Source: Amoebidium appalachense (taxonomy: Eukaryota > Ichthyosporea). From it: DNA of 64,000 nt. The position numbers were made by a program, and so were the translations under genes. The DNA lies in NCBI GenBank assembly GCA_963693365.1, contig CAVNZM010000011.1, positions 1,612,001-1,676,000 on the forward strand. Direction: 5' to 3'. The notes beneath the pieces were generated by a model. That model did not search any database, was not told the DNA's origin, and saw nothing but the letters and a program-made list of their open reading frames with translations. This document shows, one piece after another, positions 1-8,880 of this stretch; position 1 is the stretch's first letter, and every line of letters begins with the position of its first letter.

Positions 1-2
1 AG

Positions 3-227
3 ACGGACCTGGTGCTGCTGCTGCCCGACCTGGGCCAGCCAACCCCGGAGAAGCTGTTCCTCGTTGCCCTCGCGCGGCGCCCGCGCCTGACGCCCGCGCA
101 GCAGCTGCGCGCCCAGAAGATCTGCGACGCGTACAAGGTCGACGGCTGGTACGTCAAGGGCGGCAAGACCGCCGGCGGCCCGCGCGAGGCCCTGGTGCTC
201 ACGCAGCCCAAGCGCGTGCTGGAATGA
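3..227 (+). CDS. 3' end of an unidentified viral-type gene (truncated by window start)
   Basis: The frame is open from the window edge to a stop at 225-227, giving about 74 residues of C-terminus. The only possible internal start is a GTG at 12, so the true start lies outside the window. The visible part is rich in Leu, Ala and Arg, with a helical stretch followed by a short basic Gly/Lys segment. I recognise no family. It lies 21 bp before the next plus-strand gene and is the first of a tightly packed same-strand run. High GC and third-position C/G preference match its neighbours. Confidence 0.55.
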   Translation, partial: TDLVLLLPDLGQPTPEKLFLVALARRPRLTPAQQLRAQKICDAYKVDGWYVKGGKTAGGPREALVLTQPKRVLE

Positions 228-248
228 GAAATGTGTGCCCCCCCCTAG

Positions 249-506
249 ATGCCGAAGCAGAAGAGCCAGAAGCCCCAACGGTTACCAGCCAGGCACCCCC
301 GACACAAACGACCAAGCGCGGGCCTCTCGGACCACCTGTCGACCGCGCAGCTCGTGACGTACCTGCAGCTGAACGGCCGCGACGTGACCGAGGAGACTCC
401 GCGCCCCGCCATGGAGCGCATGTACGAGGAGATCTTCAAGTCGCGCAGCGCCAAAGCGGCCACGCATGCCCCGGATCCCGAAAAAAGGTCCACCCAACCA
501 CAATGA
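249..506 (+). CDS. Small basic protein, possible SAP/HeH-like helical module
   Basis: 85 residues from ATG 249. The first 30 residues are basic and Pro-rich. Residues ~27-66 have a Leu-spaced pattern with an N-G turn (YLQLNG) and a following amphipathic helix, loosely resembling SAP/helix-extension-helix DNA-binding modules; this resemblance is inference. The TGA stop overlaps the next ATG (ATGA at 503-506), which is typical of compact viral gene arrays. A longer overlapping frame from 224 has atypical composition before 503 and is not preferred. Confidence 0.5.
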   Translation: MPKQKSQKPQRLPARHPRHKRPSAGLSDHLSTAQLVTYLQLNGRDVTEETPRPAMERMYEEIFKSRSAKAATHAPDPEKRSTQPQ

Positions 507-1330
507 GCGAGAAGCCCCCGCACCCCCGCGCACCTATTGACCAATACGCGCACCTGTTCCGAAAGGGGCGTTCCAAGAGGCTGTTCGACTACGCGGCGCT
601 GCGGTCGGCGCCCTGCAACCCGCGCTACGCAACGCTCGTGCACAAGACCGACGCGTGCCCGTTCGACTTGCGCGCCCGCAACGCCTACTTCTTTCTGCGC
701 AGGAAGCCCGCGGCGTGCAACAGGGACAAGCTCTACCGCGAGCCGCGCAACGCATGCACGGCACGGCCGTTCCCGCGCCTCGAGTCCTTCGACGGCGGCT
801 ACGTCGAGGTCATGCGGTTCGGCCGCGCGGCGGACGCCCGCCCCCACCCTCGCGCACCGACATACACGTTCTACTACGCAGCCCCAGCCACGACCGCGCT
901 CTACCTCAAGCTAGAGAATGCCCTGGTGGCCACGACCAAGCTGCACGCGCTGCTTCTGCTCGGCTGGGACTTCAGGCGCCGGCTCAAGTCGGGCTCCGCA
1001 CACCCCGGGGACAGGTACCTTTTCTCGCAGGTGCTTGCCAAGACGCAGAACCGCCGCGCCTTCATGGCCGAGGTGGACCGCCTGACGGAGCTCATGCGGC
1101 GCGGCGGGCACTACAGCGCCGTGGTCGGCACGGCCTATTTCGACTACTACGACTTCGACCTGATCGACGCCGCGCGGGCCAGGGGCCACGACGCCGTGGT
1201 GCTGCTGCGCGAGCCCTACAGTGCCAGCGAGACCGCCACCGAGATCATCCACCTGTTCCCGCCGCACACGAGCCTCGCGATGCTCGTCGAACGCGCCCCC
1301 GTATCAAAACGCCACGCCACGGATCAATAA
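503..1330 (+). CDS. Unidentified viral-type protein, 275 aa
   Basis: ATG 503 was chosen over the upstream in-frame start at 224 because 224-502 is occupied by another gene and has poor composition in this frame. The protein is rich in Arg, Tyr and Ala. It has a Cys-containing N-terminal third, a hydrophobic segment around LHALLLLGWDF, and a Tyr-rich stretch (YFDYYDFD) followed by a helix. I see no signal peptide, membrane segment or known motif. AATAAA sits at the stop (1326-1331) and a second AATAAA-like site lies near 1368, suggesting polyadenylation between this gene and the aquaporin. Confidence 0.65.
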   Translation: MSEKPPHPRAPIDQYAHLFRKGRSKRLFDYAALRSAPCNPRYATLVHKTDACPFDLRARNAYFFLRRKPAACNRDKLYREPRNACTARPFPRLESFDGGYVEVMRFGRAADARPHPRAPTYTFYYAAPATTALYLKLENALVATTKLHALLLLGWDFRRRLKSGSAHPGDRYLFSQVLAKTQNRRAFMAEVDRLTELMRRGGHYSAVVGTAYFDYYDFDLIDAARARGHDAVVLLREPYSASETATEIIHLFPPHTSLAMLVERAPVSKRHATDQ

Positions 1331-1392
1331 AAGCATATCTGTAGTACGCGCGCGACTACCCCCCCCATAAATAAAAATCTCCGCCGCACTCA

Positions 1393-2127
1393 ATGCTGCC
1401 CTTCGTGATCCGACACGGCGCGACCTTCCTTGCGGAGATGCTCGGCACGGCGGTGCTGACCTTCACGGCCATCGGGATCGCCATGGCCACGGGCGTGGCG
1501 ACCCACGGCGCAACGGGCGCCGCCGACCTACTGGCCGTGGCTGCGGGCTTCGGCGGCGTGGTGGGAGCGATGGTAGCCGTGTGTGCGCCCGTGTCGGGGG
1601 GTCATCTCAACCCGGCCGTGACGCTGGGCCTCGTCGCGGGCGGCTGGTTGCACCCCACGCTGCTGGCGCTGTACGTGCCCGCCCAGGTGGTGGGCGGCAT
1701 CGTGGGTGTCGGACTGCTCAGGGCGGTGGTCCCGTCCGCCTACCACGGGGGGTTCGGGGTCAACGGCGTGTACGCGGGAACCGAGGCAGAGGCCGTTGCG
1801 CTTGAGCTGCTCGCGACCGCCGTACTGGTGCTTACGGTGACCATGGTGTGCAAGCACCCCGAGCTGGTGGACATCGCGCCGGTGGTGGCGCCGCTCGCCA
1901 TCGGGGCCGTGGTGTTTCTCATGCACATGTTGCTGATCCCGTTCACCGGGTGCTCCATCAACCCTGCGCGCAGCATAGCGGCTGCGGTCGGGGCCGAGGA
2001 GGGTGCACACCTGTGGGTCTTCGTGGTGGGCCCACTCGCGGGTGGGCTGGCGGGCGGACTGGTTGGCACGGGGATGTTGGCGCTACAGGCCGCGCGCGCA
2101 AATATAAACCCGGTAGGTAACACATGA
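1393..2127 (+). CDS. Aquaporin / aquaglyceroporin (MIP family)
   Basis: 244 residues, the usual MIP length, with six hydrophobic membrane segments. Both signature half-helices are present: HLNPAV with Asn at residue 73 and INPARS with Asn at residue 190, the latter followed by the conserved Arg of the selectivity filter. MIP channels pass water or small solutes such as glycerol across membranes. Viral members are known in chloroviruses, so a virus-borne copy is plausible. The reading frame is intact from the ATG at 1393. Its TGA overlaps the ATG of the next gene (ATGA at 2124-2127), indicating coordinated arrangement with a Cys-rich membrane protein. Whether it passes water or glycerol cannot be told here. 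Confidence 0.95.
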   Translation: MLPFVIRHGATFLAEMLGTAVLTFTAIGIAMATGVATHGATGAADLLAVAAGFGGVVGAMVAVCAPVSGGHLNPAVTLGLVAGGWLHPTLLALYVPAQVVGGIVGVGLLRAVVPSAYHGGFGVNGVYAGTEAEAVALELLATAVLVLTVTMVCKHPELVDIAPVVAPLAIGAVVFLMHMLLIPFTGCSINPARSIAAAVGAEEGAHLWVFVVGPLAGGLAGGLVGTGMLALQAARANINPVGNT

Positions 2128-3647
2128 GTATCGAGTGGACCAAGGACGACATCGAGCGGCTGCAGGAGAACCCGGACTACCCCTGGAAGTTCGTACAATG
2201 GGCCGAGTACAAGAGACACCAGTGGGAGTGGCAGTTCGAGAACCAGGGGGCCCACCACTCCAAGCAGATGCCAGGGCTTCGTGTGCAGTTCCCGCTGCCC
2301 CATCCGTCGTTTCCCAAATACAAGCCTGTGTCCTTTATTGCCTGGGCATCGTGCTCGCTTGCGGAGTACCCTAGTGACTGCATGCGGGCACACGGGGAGC
2401 CTGGATTCCCGGTACGGGACGACGACCAGGTGTGCCTGATCTACGACGACCCGCGCTTCTGCTACGTACCGTCCAACGGCGACCTACAGGAGGACGCACA
2501 GGCCGTGGGATGCGCGCAGAAGTCGCGCCAGGGCGGTTCGCGGCTTAAGGTGCTCAACTGTCCAAGCGACTACGTGGCCGTCAGCAACCAGCCCGCTTTT
2601 ACAACGTACAACCCGGGCAGCAAGCTGTGCGCACCGGGCTGGGCGAACGAGAAGATGGACCGCCAGTGGGCGGACTACCAGAAGTATTGGTCGGCTGACT
2701 ATTGGATCCGTGCGCCGCACCGCCACCTGGTGACGCTGGAGCAGCGGGGGGGCGGGTCGTATACAAGGGAAGCGTGTCGTCCGGCAACGACCACCACCTG
2801 CGCTACATCGACCTGCTGCGGCTGCATAACCGGTACCTGCTGTTCATGTTCGACTACAAGCGCCCGCAGGAATGGGACACGGTGCGGCCGATCCGGTTGC
2901 GCGACATCCTCAACTTCTCGCGCAACAAGGACGAGAAGGACATGGACATCCACGACCAGGAGAAGTTCGGTAAGGGTTACAGGTACGGACAGACCCAGGA
3001 GAACGCCGTGAACGCGTACGCGCAGTTTTTCTGCAAGAAGGAGTCCGCGCTGGACGACAAGACATGCGCGTGCTTTTGGCCCATGCCGGCCGGTGTGGAT
3101 ATAGAAACGCTCAAGAAGTACGGATGGACGGTCCAATGCCACAACTCCTTGTGCAAGATCAGCGGGTACAAGACCGGTGAGATGGAGAGCGAGACGTGCA
3201 CCAACCTCAACGTGCAGGTGTGCAACCAGGCAATGGAGGTATCCGACAACTCTGACTCGCGCATCGCGGCCACGCAGGTCCAGCAGTGCCTGATGCAGAT
3301 CGGAAAGGACGAGGCCGGCAAGACCGCGATCAAGACCAGCGACTCCAACCCGTCCGGGGCAGCCACCGTCACCCCGCTGCCCGCCCCAGGCTCCAACTCC
3401 ACCGTGCCCGGGGTGCCGTCACCCGGAGCCGCGGGCGGTGCCGCGGGCGGGGGCGGGGGCGGGGGCTGGCACGGGCGCGGGCGGAAGTGCGGGGGCTGGC
3501 ACGGGCGCGGGTGGGACCGCCCAGACCTCCGCCCCCCCGAAGGACGTCCGAAGCGGCCTTGGGGCCTGGGCACGGGCCAATCCTGGGGCGTTTTGGGGTG
3601 TCGTGGTCGTGGTTGCGTTGTTGCTGCTTTTTGCTGCCGTGGAGTGA
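2124..3647 (+). pseudogene. Cys-rich, C-terminally membrane-anchored protein, two frame breaks
   Basis: The coding signal begins at ATG 2124 and continues across two frame changes. The first lies near a run of seven G at 2746-2752. The second lies within the GGGGGC repeats around 3,430-3,470. The last frame ends at 3647 with a hydrophobic tail anchor (GAFWGVVVVVALLLLFAA). The ectodomain-like body has more than ten Cys, including a C-x-C-F-W-P motif, and is followed by a Gly/Ala/Thr-rich stalk. The layout of Cys-rich body plus C-terminal anchor is reminiscent of the A16/G9/J5-type membrane proteins of large DNA viruses, but this is a weak resemblance. The breaks may be decay or homopolymer errors. 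Confidence 0.55.
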
Positions 3648-3675
3648 CAACAAATAAAGCGACACACAGATAGTC

Positions 3676-3785
3676 TAACCTGCCATCCATTCCCAATCTT
3701 GCCAACATGACCACGGGTCATGAATGGAGCTTGGCTAGTGGCATGGTCATGCAAGGTTACAAGAACCTTGGCCCAAGATTGGCAG
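3676..3785. repeat. Dispersed structured repeat, copy 1
   Basis: About 110 bp shared with 19,271-19,380. A 41-bp core is identical in both (3733-3773 and 19,328-19,368). The copy contains several inverted repeats: CCAATCTTG at its start pairs with CAAGATTGG at its end, CATGACC pairs with GGTCATG around a 3-nt loop, and AAGGTT pairs with AACCTT around ACAAG. It lies just downstream of the membrane-protein gene and its AATAAA near 3652. The rest of 3648-4013 contains no gene. Confidence 0.75.
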
Positions 3786-3892
3786 TTTTGGATAACGACA
3801 CCTGCGCCTTGTGTGAAACTTGTGACACTTTTTTATTGTTGTTGTGTTCTGTGACCACGGCTCGGACAATATATATATGACCAAGAAATGGA

Positions 3893-3918
3893 AGCTTAGC
3901 AAATATCATTGCAGCAGT
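3893..3918. repeat. 26-bp exact dispersed repeat, copy 1
   Basis: A 26-bp sequence beginning AGCTTAGCAAATATC and ending GCAGCAGT occurs identically at 8143-8168 in the same orientation. Copy 1 is downstream of the stop of the minus-strand gene at 4014. Copy 2 is upstream of the next large minus-strand gene. The pair therefore brackets the two-gene minus-strand block. Confidence 0.8.
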
Positions 3919-4013
3919 CGCCCACTTAGCCCCCAACCCATGCTTGCTACACCATATCATACAAGACACGATTCTACATTCGCACCACCCCACGTTGCTA
4001 CAAATGTCGCGGC

Positions 4014-5573
4014 TCAGTCTAGGGCTTTCGCCCGCGTCTCCTCGTCTGGTATATCGAGATGAATCTCACCCCCCACAATGGAAGCAACGTCTATGTGTTC
4101 GACCACTTCATAGCTCGGATCCGGGCCGTTGTCCTCTTTCATCGGTCGGTAGAAGACCGACAAGCCGGACGCGTTTCTCACGGGTGTGATGCAATTCTCC
4201 ACCTTGTAGGTTCCTTTGCGAAAAGTGTCCGCGGTGTTGTTGAGCACGTACTCGACGAGCCGGAGAGCCTCGACGATGCGAAGCGACACCTTGATCTCGT
4301 ACTCTTGATCCGTGCCCTTTAGCCGAGGCCGAACTGAGAGGCAATCGGTCATGGCGCGTGCAATCCCATCCCTGAAGTATCTTTCCGATATGTCTACCCG
4401 CTGGACAACGTCGCTCCTGTCGTTCAACGCGTCCTCCTGCCACTTCCCCTGGCTGAGTATCTGCTTGCGGTGGGTCCTGTTAAGAAACTCCACGAGAGGG
4501 GACGGTGGGTCGTACGTGCGCAGACAATGGAGAACCTTCTTTCTGTCTTTCCTCAAAAAGACGTCGTCGAGGGTGGTCTTGTCGGCTGTGGCCAGCAGAT
4601 AGGAACCTACGAGCACGAAAACGCGCGACGCGTACTGGTAGCAGCCCGGGGCGTTGCGATGCCCGCGGCAGTTCTCGAAGATCTTGCCGAGGGGAGTGCC
4701 TCGGTTGAAGTAGCTGTGGCTCATGGTAACGAACAAACCGAAGTCGGGGCCGTACAGCTTCCAGAAGGGAATGTTCGTTATAAACTTGTGCGCGTTATCT
4801 TTCCTGGATTTGCGGGCCCCACCCCGAGTGTCGCGAATGGGTGACTGTGTGGTAGATCTCTGGTCCTCGGTGTCTTCAGTGTCGTCCTCGGTGCGCGCAG
4901 ACGACTGGGGCTCAAGCGGCGGGTGCCACGTGGCCTGGGTGACCTTGGAATCCCCCGTCGACGAGGGGACCGGGCCGCCGTACGGCTGCGGAGAACGACG
5001 ACCCACGCCGAGGCCTTGAACGCGGATGCGTTTTGCAGGCGGGTCTACAACCGACGGCGTTTCCGGAGTGTCGGGTGGGGTCGGGCGTTTTCCACTAAGA
5101 TCCAAAGAGGAATCCGTCGATAGCCTACTGTCCGGCACATCCATGTCTATGCCATTCTGCAGGAGCAACTCACGTGCCTTCGTGAGCTCCTTTGACGTCA
5201 GACGGACCAACAGCTCGTCAGAAGATGCCCTGGCTAACACCTGGTCGCAGTCGCTGTGTTGTGCTTTGAACTCCTCGATGGTGCGACGAAGCTTTTCGGT
5301 TTCCCGCAGGTGCTGCTGCCGCTCGGCAGCGGCCGACTGTTGTGCAGTATTTAGCTGTTCCTGCAGGCACCGCGCACGCTGAGACTCTTGGGCCAGTTTA
5401 CTCTGGAGATGCCCAACTTCCTTTTCGAGCTCTCTTAGGCGATCGCTTCTCCCCACAAGCTCCGCGTGTATTGTCTTGTAGGCCTCGGTCAACTGCTTGT
5501 GCACGCAATCAGTAATTGCAGACTCCGTACCCTTCAGGGTGCGAGGGAGGTTGAACTGGGTTCGTGACTCCAT
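4014..5573 (-). CDS. Unidentified coiled-coil protein, 519 aa
   Basis: The start at 5573 was chosen because it lies directly downstream of a CCAAT-rich promoter; the frame also stays open to 5711. Residues ~15-115 form a heptad-like coiled coil rich in Leu, Gln and Glu. Residues ~140-260 are a low-complexity Ser/Thr/Pro/Asp linker. Residues ~265-519 form a globular region with FWKLYGPDFGLF and several conserved-looking Cys. The frame is intact. No family is recognised. It may be a structural or scaffolding protein, but only the coiled coil is directly visible. Confidence 0.7.
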   Translation of the reverse strand: MESRTQFNLPRTLKGTESAITDCVHKQLTEAYKTIHAELVGRSDRLRELEKEVGHLQSKLAQESQRARCLQEQLNTAQQSAAAERQQHLRETEKLRRTIEEFKAQHSDCDQVLARASSDELLVRLTSKELTKARELLLQNGIDMDVPDSRLSTDSSLDLSGKRPTPPDTPETPSVVDPPAKRIRVQGLGVGRRSPQPYGGPVPSSTGDSKVTQATWHPPLEPQSSARTEDDTEDTEDQRSTTQSPIRDTRGGARKSRKDNAHKFITNIPFWKLYGPDFGLFVTMSHSYFNRGTPLGKIFENCRGHRNAPGCYQYASRVFVLVGSYLLATADKTTLDDVFLRKDRKKVLHCLRTYDPPSPLVEFLNRTHRKQILSQGKWQEDALNDRSDVVQRVDISERYFRDGIARAMTDCLSVRPRLKGTDQEYEIKVSLRIVEALRLVEYVLNNTADTFRKGTYKVENCITPVRNASGLSVFYRPMKEDNGPDPSYEVVEHIDVASIVGGEIHLDIPDEETRAKALD

Positions 5574-5877
5574 ATTGGGAATAAAGCGGGGGTGTTGTGA
5601 ATCGTTTGCAAGCCGCATGGCTGTTTTATGGGGCAAAACACGGCGGTGGCTATCAGCTAATATGACAACCGGCCAATCAATCGGAACGGCCAGACTTGCG
5701 CTACCAATCACAGAAGCGCGCCAATCAAAAGGCGCCGATTAAGTGGAATGTCAAATCGTTAAGGTCGCGATAACACCCAGATCACGTTACGGCAATGACG
5801 TCGTTCATCACAAGGTTTAACACTATCAGCCAATCGGAAAAGTTACACACAAACCACGATATCCAATCGGCCAATGG
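5574..5877 (-). promoter_or_regulatory. CCAAT-box-rich promoter of the 5573 gene
   Basis: This 304-bp gap between two minus-strand genes holds at least six CCAAT motifs (near 5673, 5703, 5719, 5829, 5863 and 5871). Read on the coding strand they are GATTGG/ATTGG facing the downstream gene. The same directional arrangement precedes many genes in the viral half. No canonical TATA box is evident here. Confidence 0.6.
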
Positions 5878-8064
5878 TCAGGACGGGCCAGCTGTCTCCG
5901 CATGGTCGAACCTGACAACCACCGTGTAGCGCCCGTGCAGGGGCGCGCCCTGCTCGTCGCGGAACGCGAGCTTGACGGTCGTGAACGGCCGCGCCTGCAG
6001 GCGGGAGTACTTGGGCACGCGGGGCTCGTAGACGTTGTCGAGCGCGGCCGCGAGCGGGATGGCCGCGAGCGCCATGTTCGCCGACGTGGCGACGCCGGCG
6101 GCCACGGGCCCCGCGACGGCCTGGTCGTCGAGCGTCATGTGCACGTACACGTGCGACGGCGGGAACGGGTCGGTGATGATGAACTGCGCGTAGTCGCGGA
6201 AGATGGGGTCGGCGGGGTTGAGCAGCCCCACGAGCCCCGCGGGGCCGAACAGGTTCTTGCTGCGCGTGTTGGACCCCACGCCGATGGACCGCGAGGCCGC
6301 GCCGGATATCGAGAACGGGCGGATGGCGTAGGTCGCGGGCTTCTGGGCCACGAGGTAGCAGTGAGACGCCGCCGAAATCGCGGGGGGCGATGAACACAGG
6401 ATGATGCAGTCGGGGCAGGAGTCCGCATACAGGTCGGGGTCCAAGATGATGCCTTCGCAGAGGGCCCTGCAGTCTTCCGACAAAGCCAAATCTACCATCC
6501 CAGCGTTGGTCGACGCGTACAGCACGGCCAGCAGAAAAACCTCGAGCGGCCACGTGCACGTGGGCGCCCGTGGGTCGGGGGTCAACGTCTTGATCTTCTG
6601 GGCGAGGCTGGTCCGTGTGTGGCCGGTGAACATGGGCGCCACCGACAAGGAGTATCGCCAGGTGGGTATGGTCTGTCCGCTATTTTCTAAGAATCTGAGC
6701 TCAAATACTGCTGCCGGGGGGACATTCCCCGGCTTCACGTATTGTGGCAGTGCTGTGAGTGGTACCTGATCGCGGTTTGCCTCACTCCGCGGCATCCAGA
6801 CCACCCTGAACGCACACTCCCGAAACTGGAATGGCTTTCCGTCGTTATCCACGTACGTCCGCTGCGGCCTGTGGACTATGAGAAAGACCTTAGTCTTCCA
6901 CGACGGCAGGACAAATCGTGTTAGGTCTAAGATCTTCAACCGTAAATGCAAGGGCATCTCCCCTCGTTCTAATAAAGGGATTGGATCGGGGCATTCGGTT
7001 TTCAATGTGAACCGGGAGTTTGACAGGTCTGCGAAGACATCGAAGCCGAGTGGGTATTCCGTTGCGTAGTAGGTAAAACAGTACGAACCATAAGCTTCCG
7101 GCAACACATGGCAATAGTCGGCCACCAGGGTTGGGCGTTTCTGGTCGCCCTGCGGACAGAACAGCGACGATTCGGACACGTAGGAGTCTTTCTCCACGAT
7201 CATAGACTTAAGGAAGTAGTCGACGCGTTTTGTGGAAAGACAGTTGCTGGTGTAGAATATAGATTGGCAACGGTAAAATCTGGGGGCCGTGTTCAACCCG
7301 TTATTTACCATCATCAATTGTGGTCGCGCGGATTCAACGTGGAACTCGGGCCAACTGTTGTAATCATATCGCCTTTGTTGTGCTACTTCCAGCTCCATCT
7401 GATTCTTGACAGCGGGGTCGTTCCACGCTTCGCCCCAAGCTCCGTTTACGGTAAAGTCGCGTATACTGTAGAACCGACCAACTATCAAGAGCCGCAATCT
7501 GTAATCCGGGGACACTCGGAATTCTCTGAGTATTATCACAAATTCCATCGGCTCAGTCTCGGCGATGATTTTTCGGATTATCTCTCCCACCACCCATAAA
7601 CTGTCGGCCTCGTATTCCGTCTGTCGTAACGGAGCCGTCGAGATGTACTTCGGGATTCCCCACTCAAAAAACATGGGCTGGAACGGGAGGTCGGGGATGG
7701 GCTTGTAGTGGGCACTCAAGGCCAACCCAATCGCTCTCCCCGCATCGTGCTGCAGGGGGCTGGTGACATTAATCTTAAAATCGTACGCGGTGCCATTTCC
7801 CGTGTCGTGAATCCGCACGCGACCTGTGCGGCCACCCGGCCCAAACTGATTGAGTGCGTGGACGGTGGTCGTCTCAATGGTCGCCTTACGTGCCAGCAGC
7901 GGCTGTGGCAAGCACCGCGAAAGCGTGTCTGACGCCGCACTGCCACTGGAGAATACGATCGTCGTGAATTCGTTGCCAACACCACGGACAGGTGCACCGA
8001 CCGGCCACCGTCTAGCGCCAGACTCTTTTATCTGTTTGTCCTTCCTTATAGTGCTTGTCGCCAT
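5878..8064 (-). CDS. Large unidentified protein, possible virion structural protein
   Basis: 728 residues from the ATG at 8064; the frame extends to another ATG at 8136 (752 aa), so the start is uncertain. The protein is rich in beta-prone segments, aromatic residues and Pro, without signal peptide or obvious membrane segment. The C-terminus has a pattern of the form hydrophobic-x-F-x-D-x-x-G followed by Y-T-V-V-V-x-F, a strand-turn-strand ending. The product at 22,474 ends in a similar way. Beta-rich capsid or penton-like proteins of several eukaryotic viruses end with comparable hairpins, so a structural role is suggested but unproven. The frame is intact over 2.2 kb. Confidence 0.7.
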   Translation of the reverse strand: MATSTIRKDKQIKESGARRWPVGAPVRGVGNEFTTIVFSSGSAASDTLSRCLPQPLLARKATIETTTVHALNQFGPGGRTGRVRIHDTGNGTAYDFKINVTSPLQHDAGRAIGLALSAHYKPIPDLPFQPMFFEWGIPKYISTAPLRQTEYEADSLWVVGEIIRKIIAETEPMEFVIILREFRVSPDYRLRLLIVGRFYSIRDFTVNGAWGEAWNDPAVKNQMELEVAQQRRYDYNSWPEFHVESARPQLMMVNNGLNTAPRFYRCQSIFYTSNCLSTKRVDYFLKSMIVEKDSYVSESSLFCPQGDQKRPTLVADYCHVLPEAYGSYCFTYYATEYPLGFDVFADLSNSRFTLKTECPDPIPLLERGEMPLHLRLKILDLTRFVLPSWKTKVFLIVHRPQRTYVDNDGKPFQFRECAFRVVWMPRSEANRDQVPLTALPQYVKPGNVPPAAVFELRFLENSGQTIPTWRYSLSVAPMFTGHTRTSLAQKIKTLTPDPRAPTCTWPLEVFLLAVLYASTNAGMVDLALSEDCRALCEGIILDPDLYADSCPDCIILCSSPPAISAASHCYLVAQKPATYAIRPFSISGAASRSIGVGSNTRSKNLFGPAGLVGLLNPADPIFRDYAQFIITDPFPPSHVYVHMTLDDQAVAGPVAAGVATSANMALAAIPLAAALDNVYEPRVPKYSRLQARPFTTVKLAFRDEQGAPLHGRYTVVVRFDHAETAGPS

Positions 8065-8142
8065 CGCGCTCATAAACAGTTGCATACAAAAACGCGCGCC
8101 CCGAACAGGCGGCCGGGTGAGCGACTTGTATCGCACTTGGCC

Positions 8143-8168
8143 AGCTTAGCAAATATCATTGCAGCAGT
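8143..8168. repeat. 26-bp exact dispersed repeat, copy 2
   Basis: Identical to 3893-3918 and in the same orientation. It lies just upstream of the 5' end of the large minus-strand gene, so it could be a promoter element, a remnant of recombination, or a footprint of segment insertion. Confidence 0.8.
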
Positions 8169-8215
8169 GCTCCGGTATGACTCTGCGGGCCACAAAGTTG
8201 CTATGATGGTCTTAA

Positions 8216-8419
8216 TTAAACCTCCGGTGTGTATGCCATAAGATCTGGAGGTATGGCGTTAAACAAATAGCCTCCAAACAGGTAGAGGCCGGTAAAGACT
8301 GACGCGTAATCTTTCATGACTTCATTCTCTGCGACCGCGCGTATGTCCGGGGTGACAAACGCATCGGGGAGATGTTCTCGGTCCACCACCATCGCCGGCG
8401 TGCCCGCCTCGAGCTCCAT
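8216..8419 (-). CDS. Small unidentified protein, possibly the C-terminal part of a broken gene
   Basis: 67 residues from the ATG at 8419. The tail contains a hydrophobic, Gly/Tyr/Phe-rich stretch (FTGLYLFGGYLFNA) that could be a short membrane segment. Directly upstream, another frame (about 8,500 to 8,420) shows good protein-like composition (MDDMAKLGDPGEVKRRE), so an older gene may have been longer and frameshifted near 8,420. No homologue is recognised. Confidence 0.4.
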   Translation of the reverse strand: MELEAGTPAMVVDREHLPDAFVTPDIRAVAENEVMKDYASVFTGLYLFGGYLFNAIPPDLMAYTPEV

Positions 8420-8576
8420 CGTGCCTCTCCAGCGCCTCCAGCTCCCTGCGCTTGACCTCGCCCGGGTCGCCGAGCTTCGCCATGTCATCCATGCACTGCA
8501 GCGCACATTTTCTCGCGGATCTGCAAAAGAAAGCCCCGCGGCGCCGCGTGCACCATGTTTTTGCGGGCACCTGCAA

Positions 8577-8813
8577 ATGCTAAAGGAAAGCACGGGCATC
8601 ACCGACTCGCACGTCAAGGCGCTCATCGGCGGCGACCTGTACAAGTCGTACCCCTCGGCCGACCCCGCGTGGCTCAAGCAGGTCGCCGACTACAACCTCA
8701 AGTACATCATGTGCCGCTACCAGGGCAACTGCCGCGGGCTCGTGCCGGGCAGCAGGAAGAGCAAGCGCAAGTGCTGCCGCAAGCGCTGCTGGTCCAAGCT
8801 CAAGAAGGTGTAG
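8577..8813 (+). CDS. Small basic Cys-rich protein, 78 aa
   Basis: The ATG at 8577 was selected because the upstream part of this frame overlaps the opposite-strand gene and looks non-coding. The N-terminal two thirds appear helical. The last 25 residues are strongly basic with clustered Cys (RKSKRKCCRKRCWSKLKK), suggesting nucleic-acid or zinc binding; this is inference. It ends 67 bp before the retropepsin-like gene. Confidence 0.5.
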   Translation: MLKESTGITDSHVKALIGGDLYKSYPSADPAWLKQVADYNLKYIMCRYQGNCRGLVPGSRKSKRKCCRKRCWSKLKKV

Positions 8814-8880
8814 GCCCCGATCTAGACAAATAACCGCGTTTGTGCCGCGCACCGCGGACATTGTGGGCGTTGTAGGTAAC

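Noticed and set aside
224-502. N-terminal extension of the 503 gene
   Set aside because: This stretch is coding in another frame (249-506) and its composition in the extended frame is poor.
1528-2010. Minus-strand His/Arg-rich frame opposite the aquaporin
   Set aside because: Shadow of a high-GC gene with clear NPA motifs on the plus strand.
2124-3647. Programmed ribosomal frameshift to explain the frame change at the G-run
   Set aside because: The break lies in a plain G homopolymer without a convincing slippery heptamer plus downstream structure, and similar breaks occur at C and A runs in unrelated genes.
3676-3785. tRNA gene or hammerhead ribozyme in the structured repeat
   Set aside because: The hairpin loop ACAAG is too short for a T-arm, no cloverleaf closes, and the hammerhead core CTGATGA…GAAA is absent on both strands.
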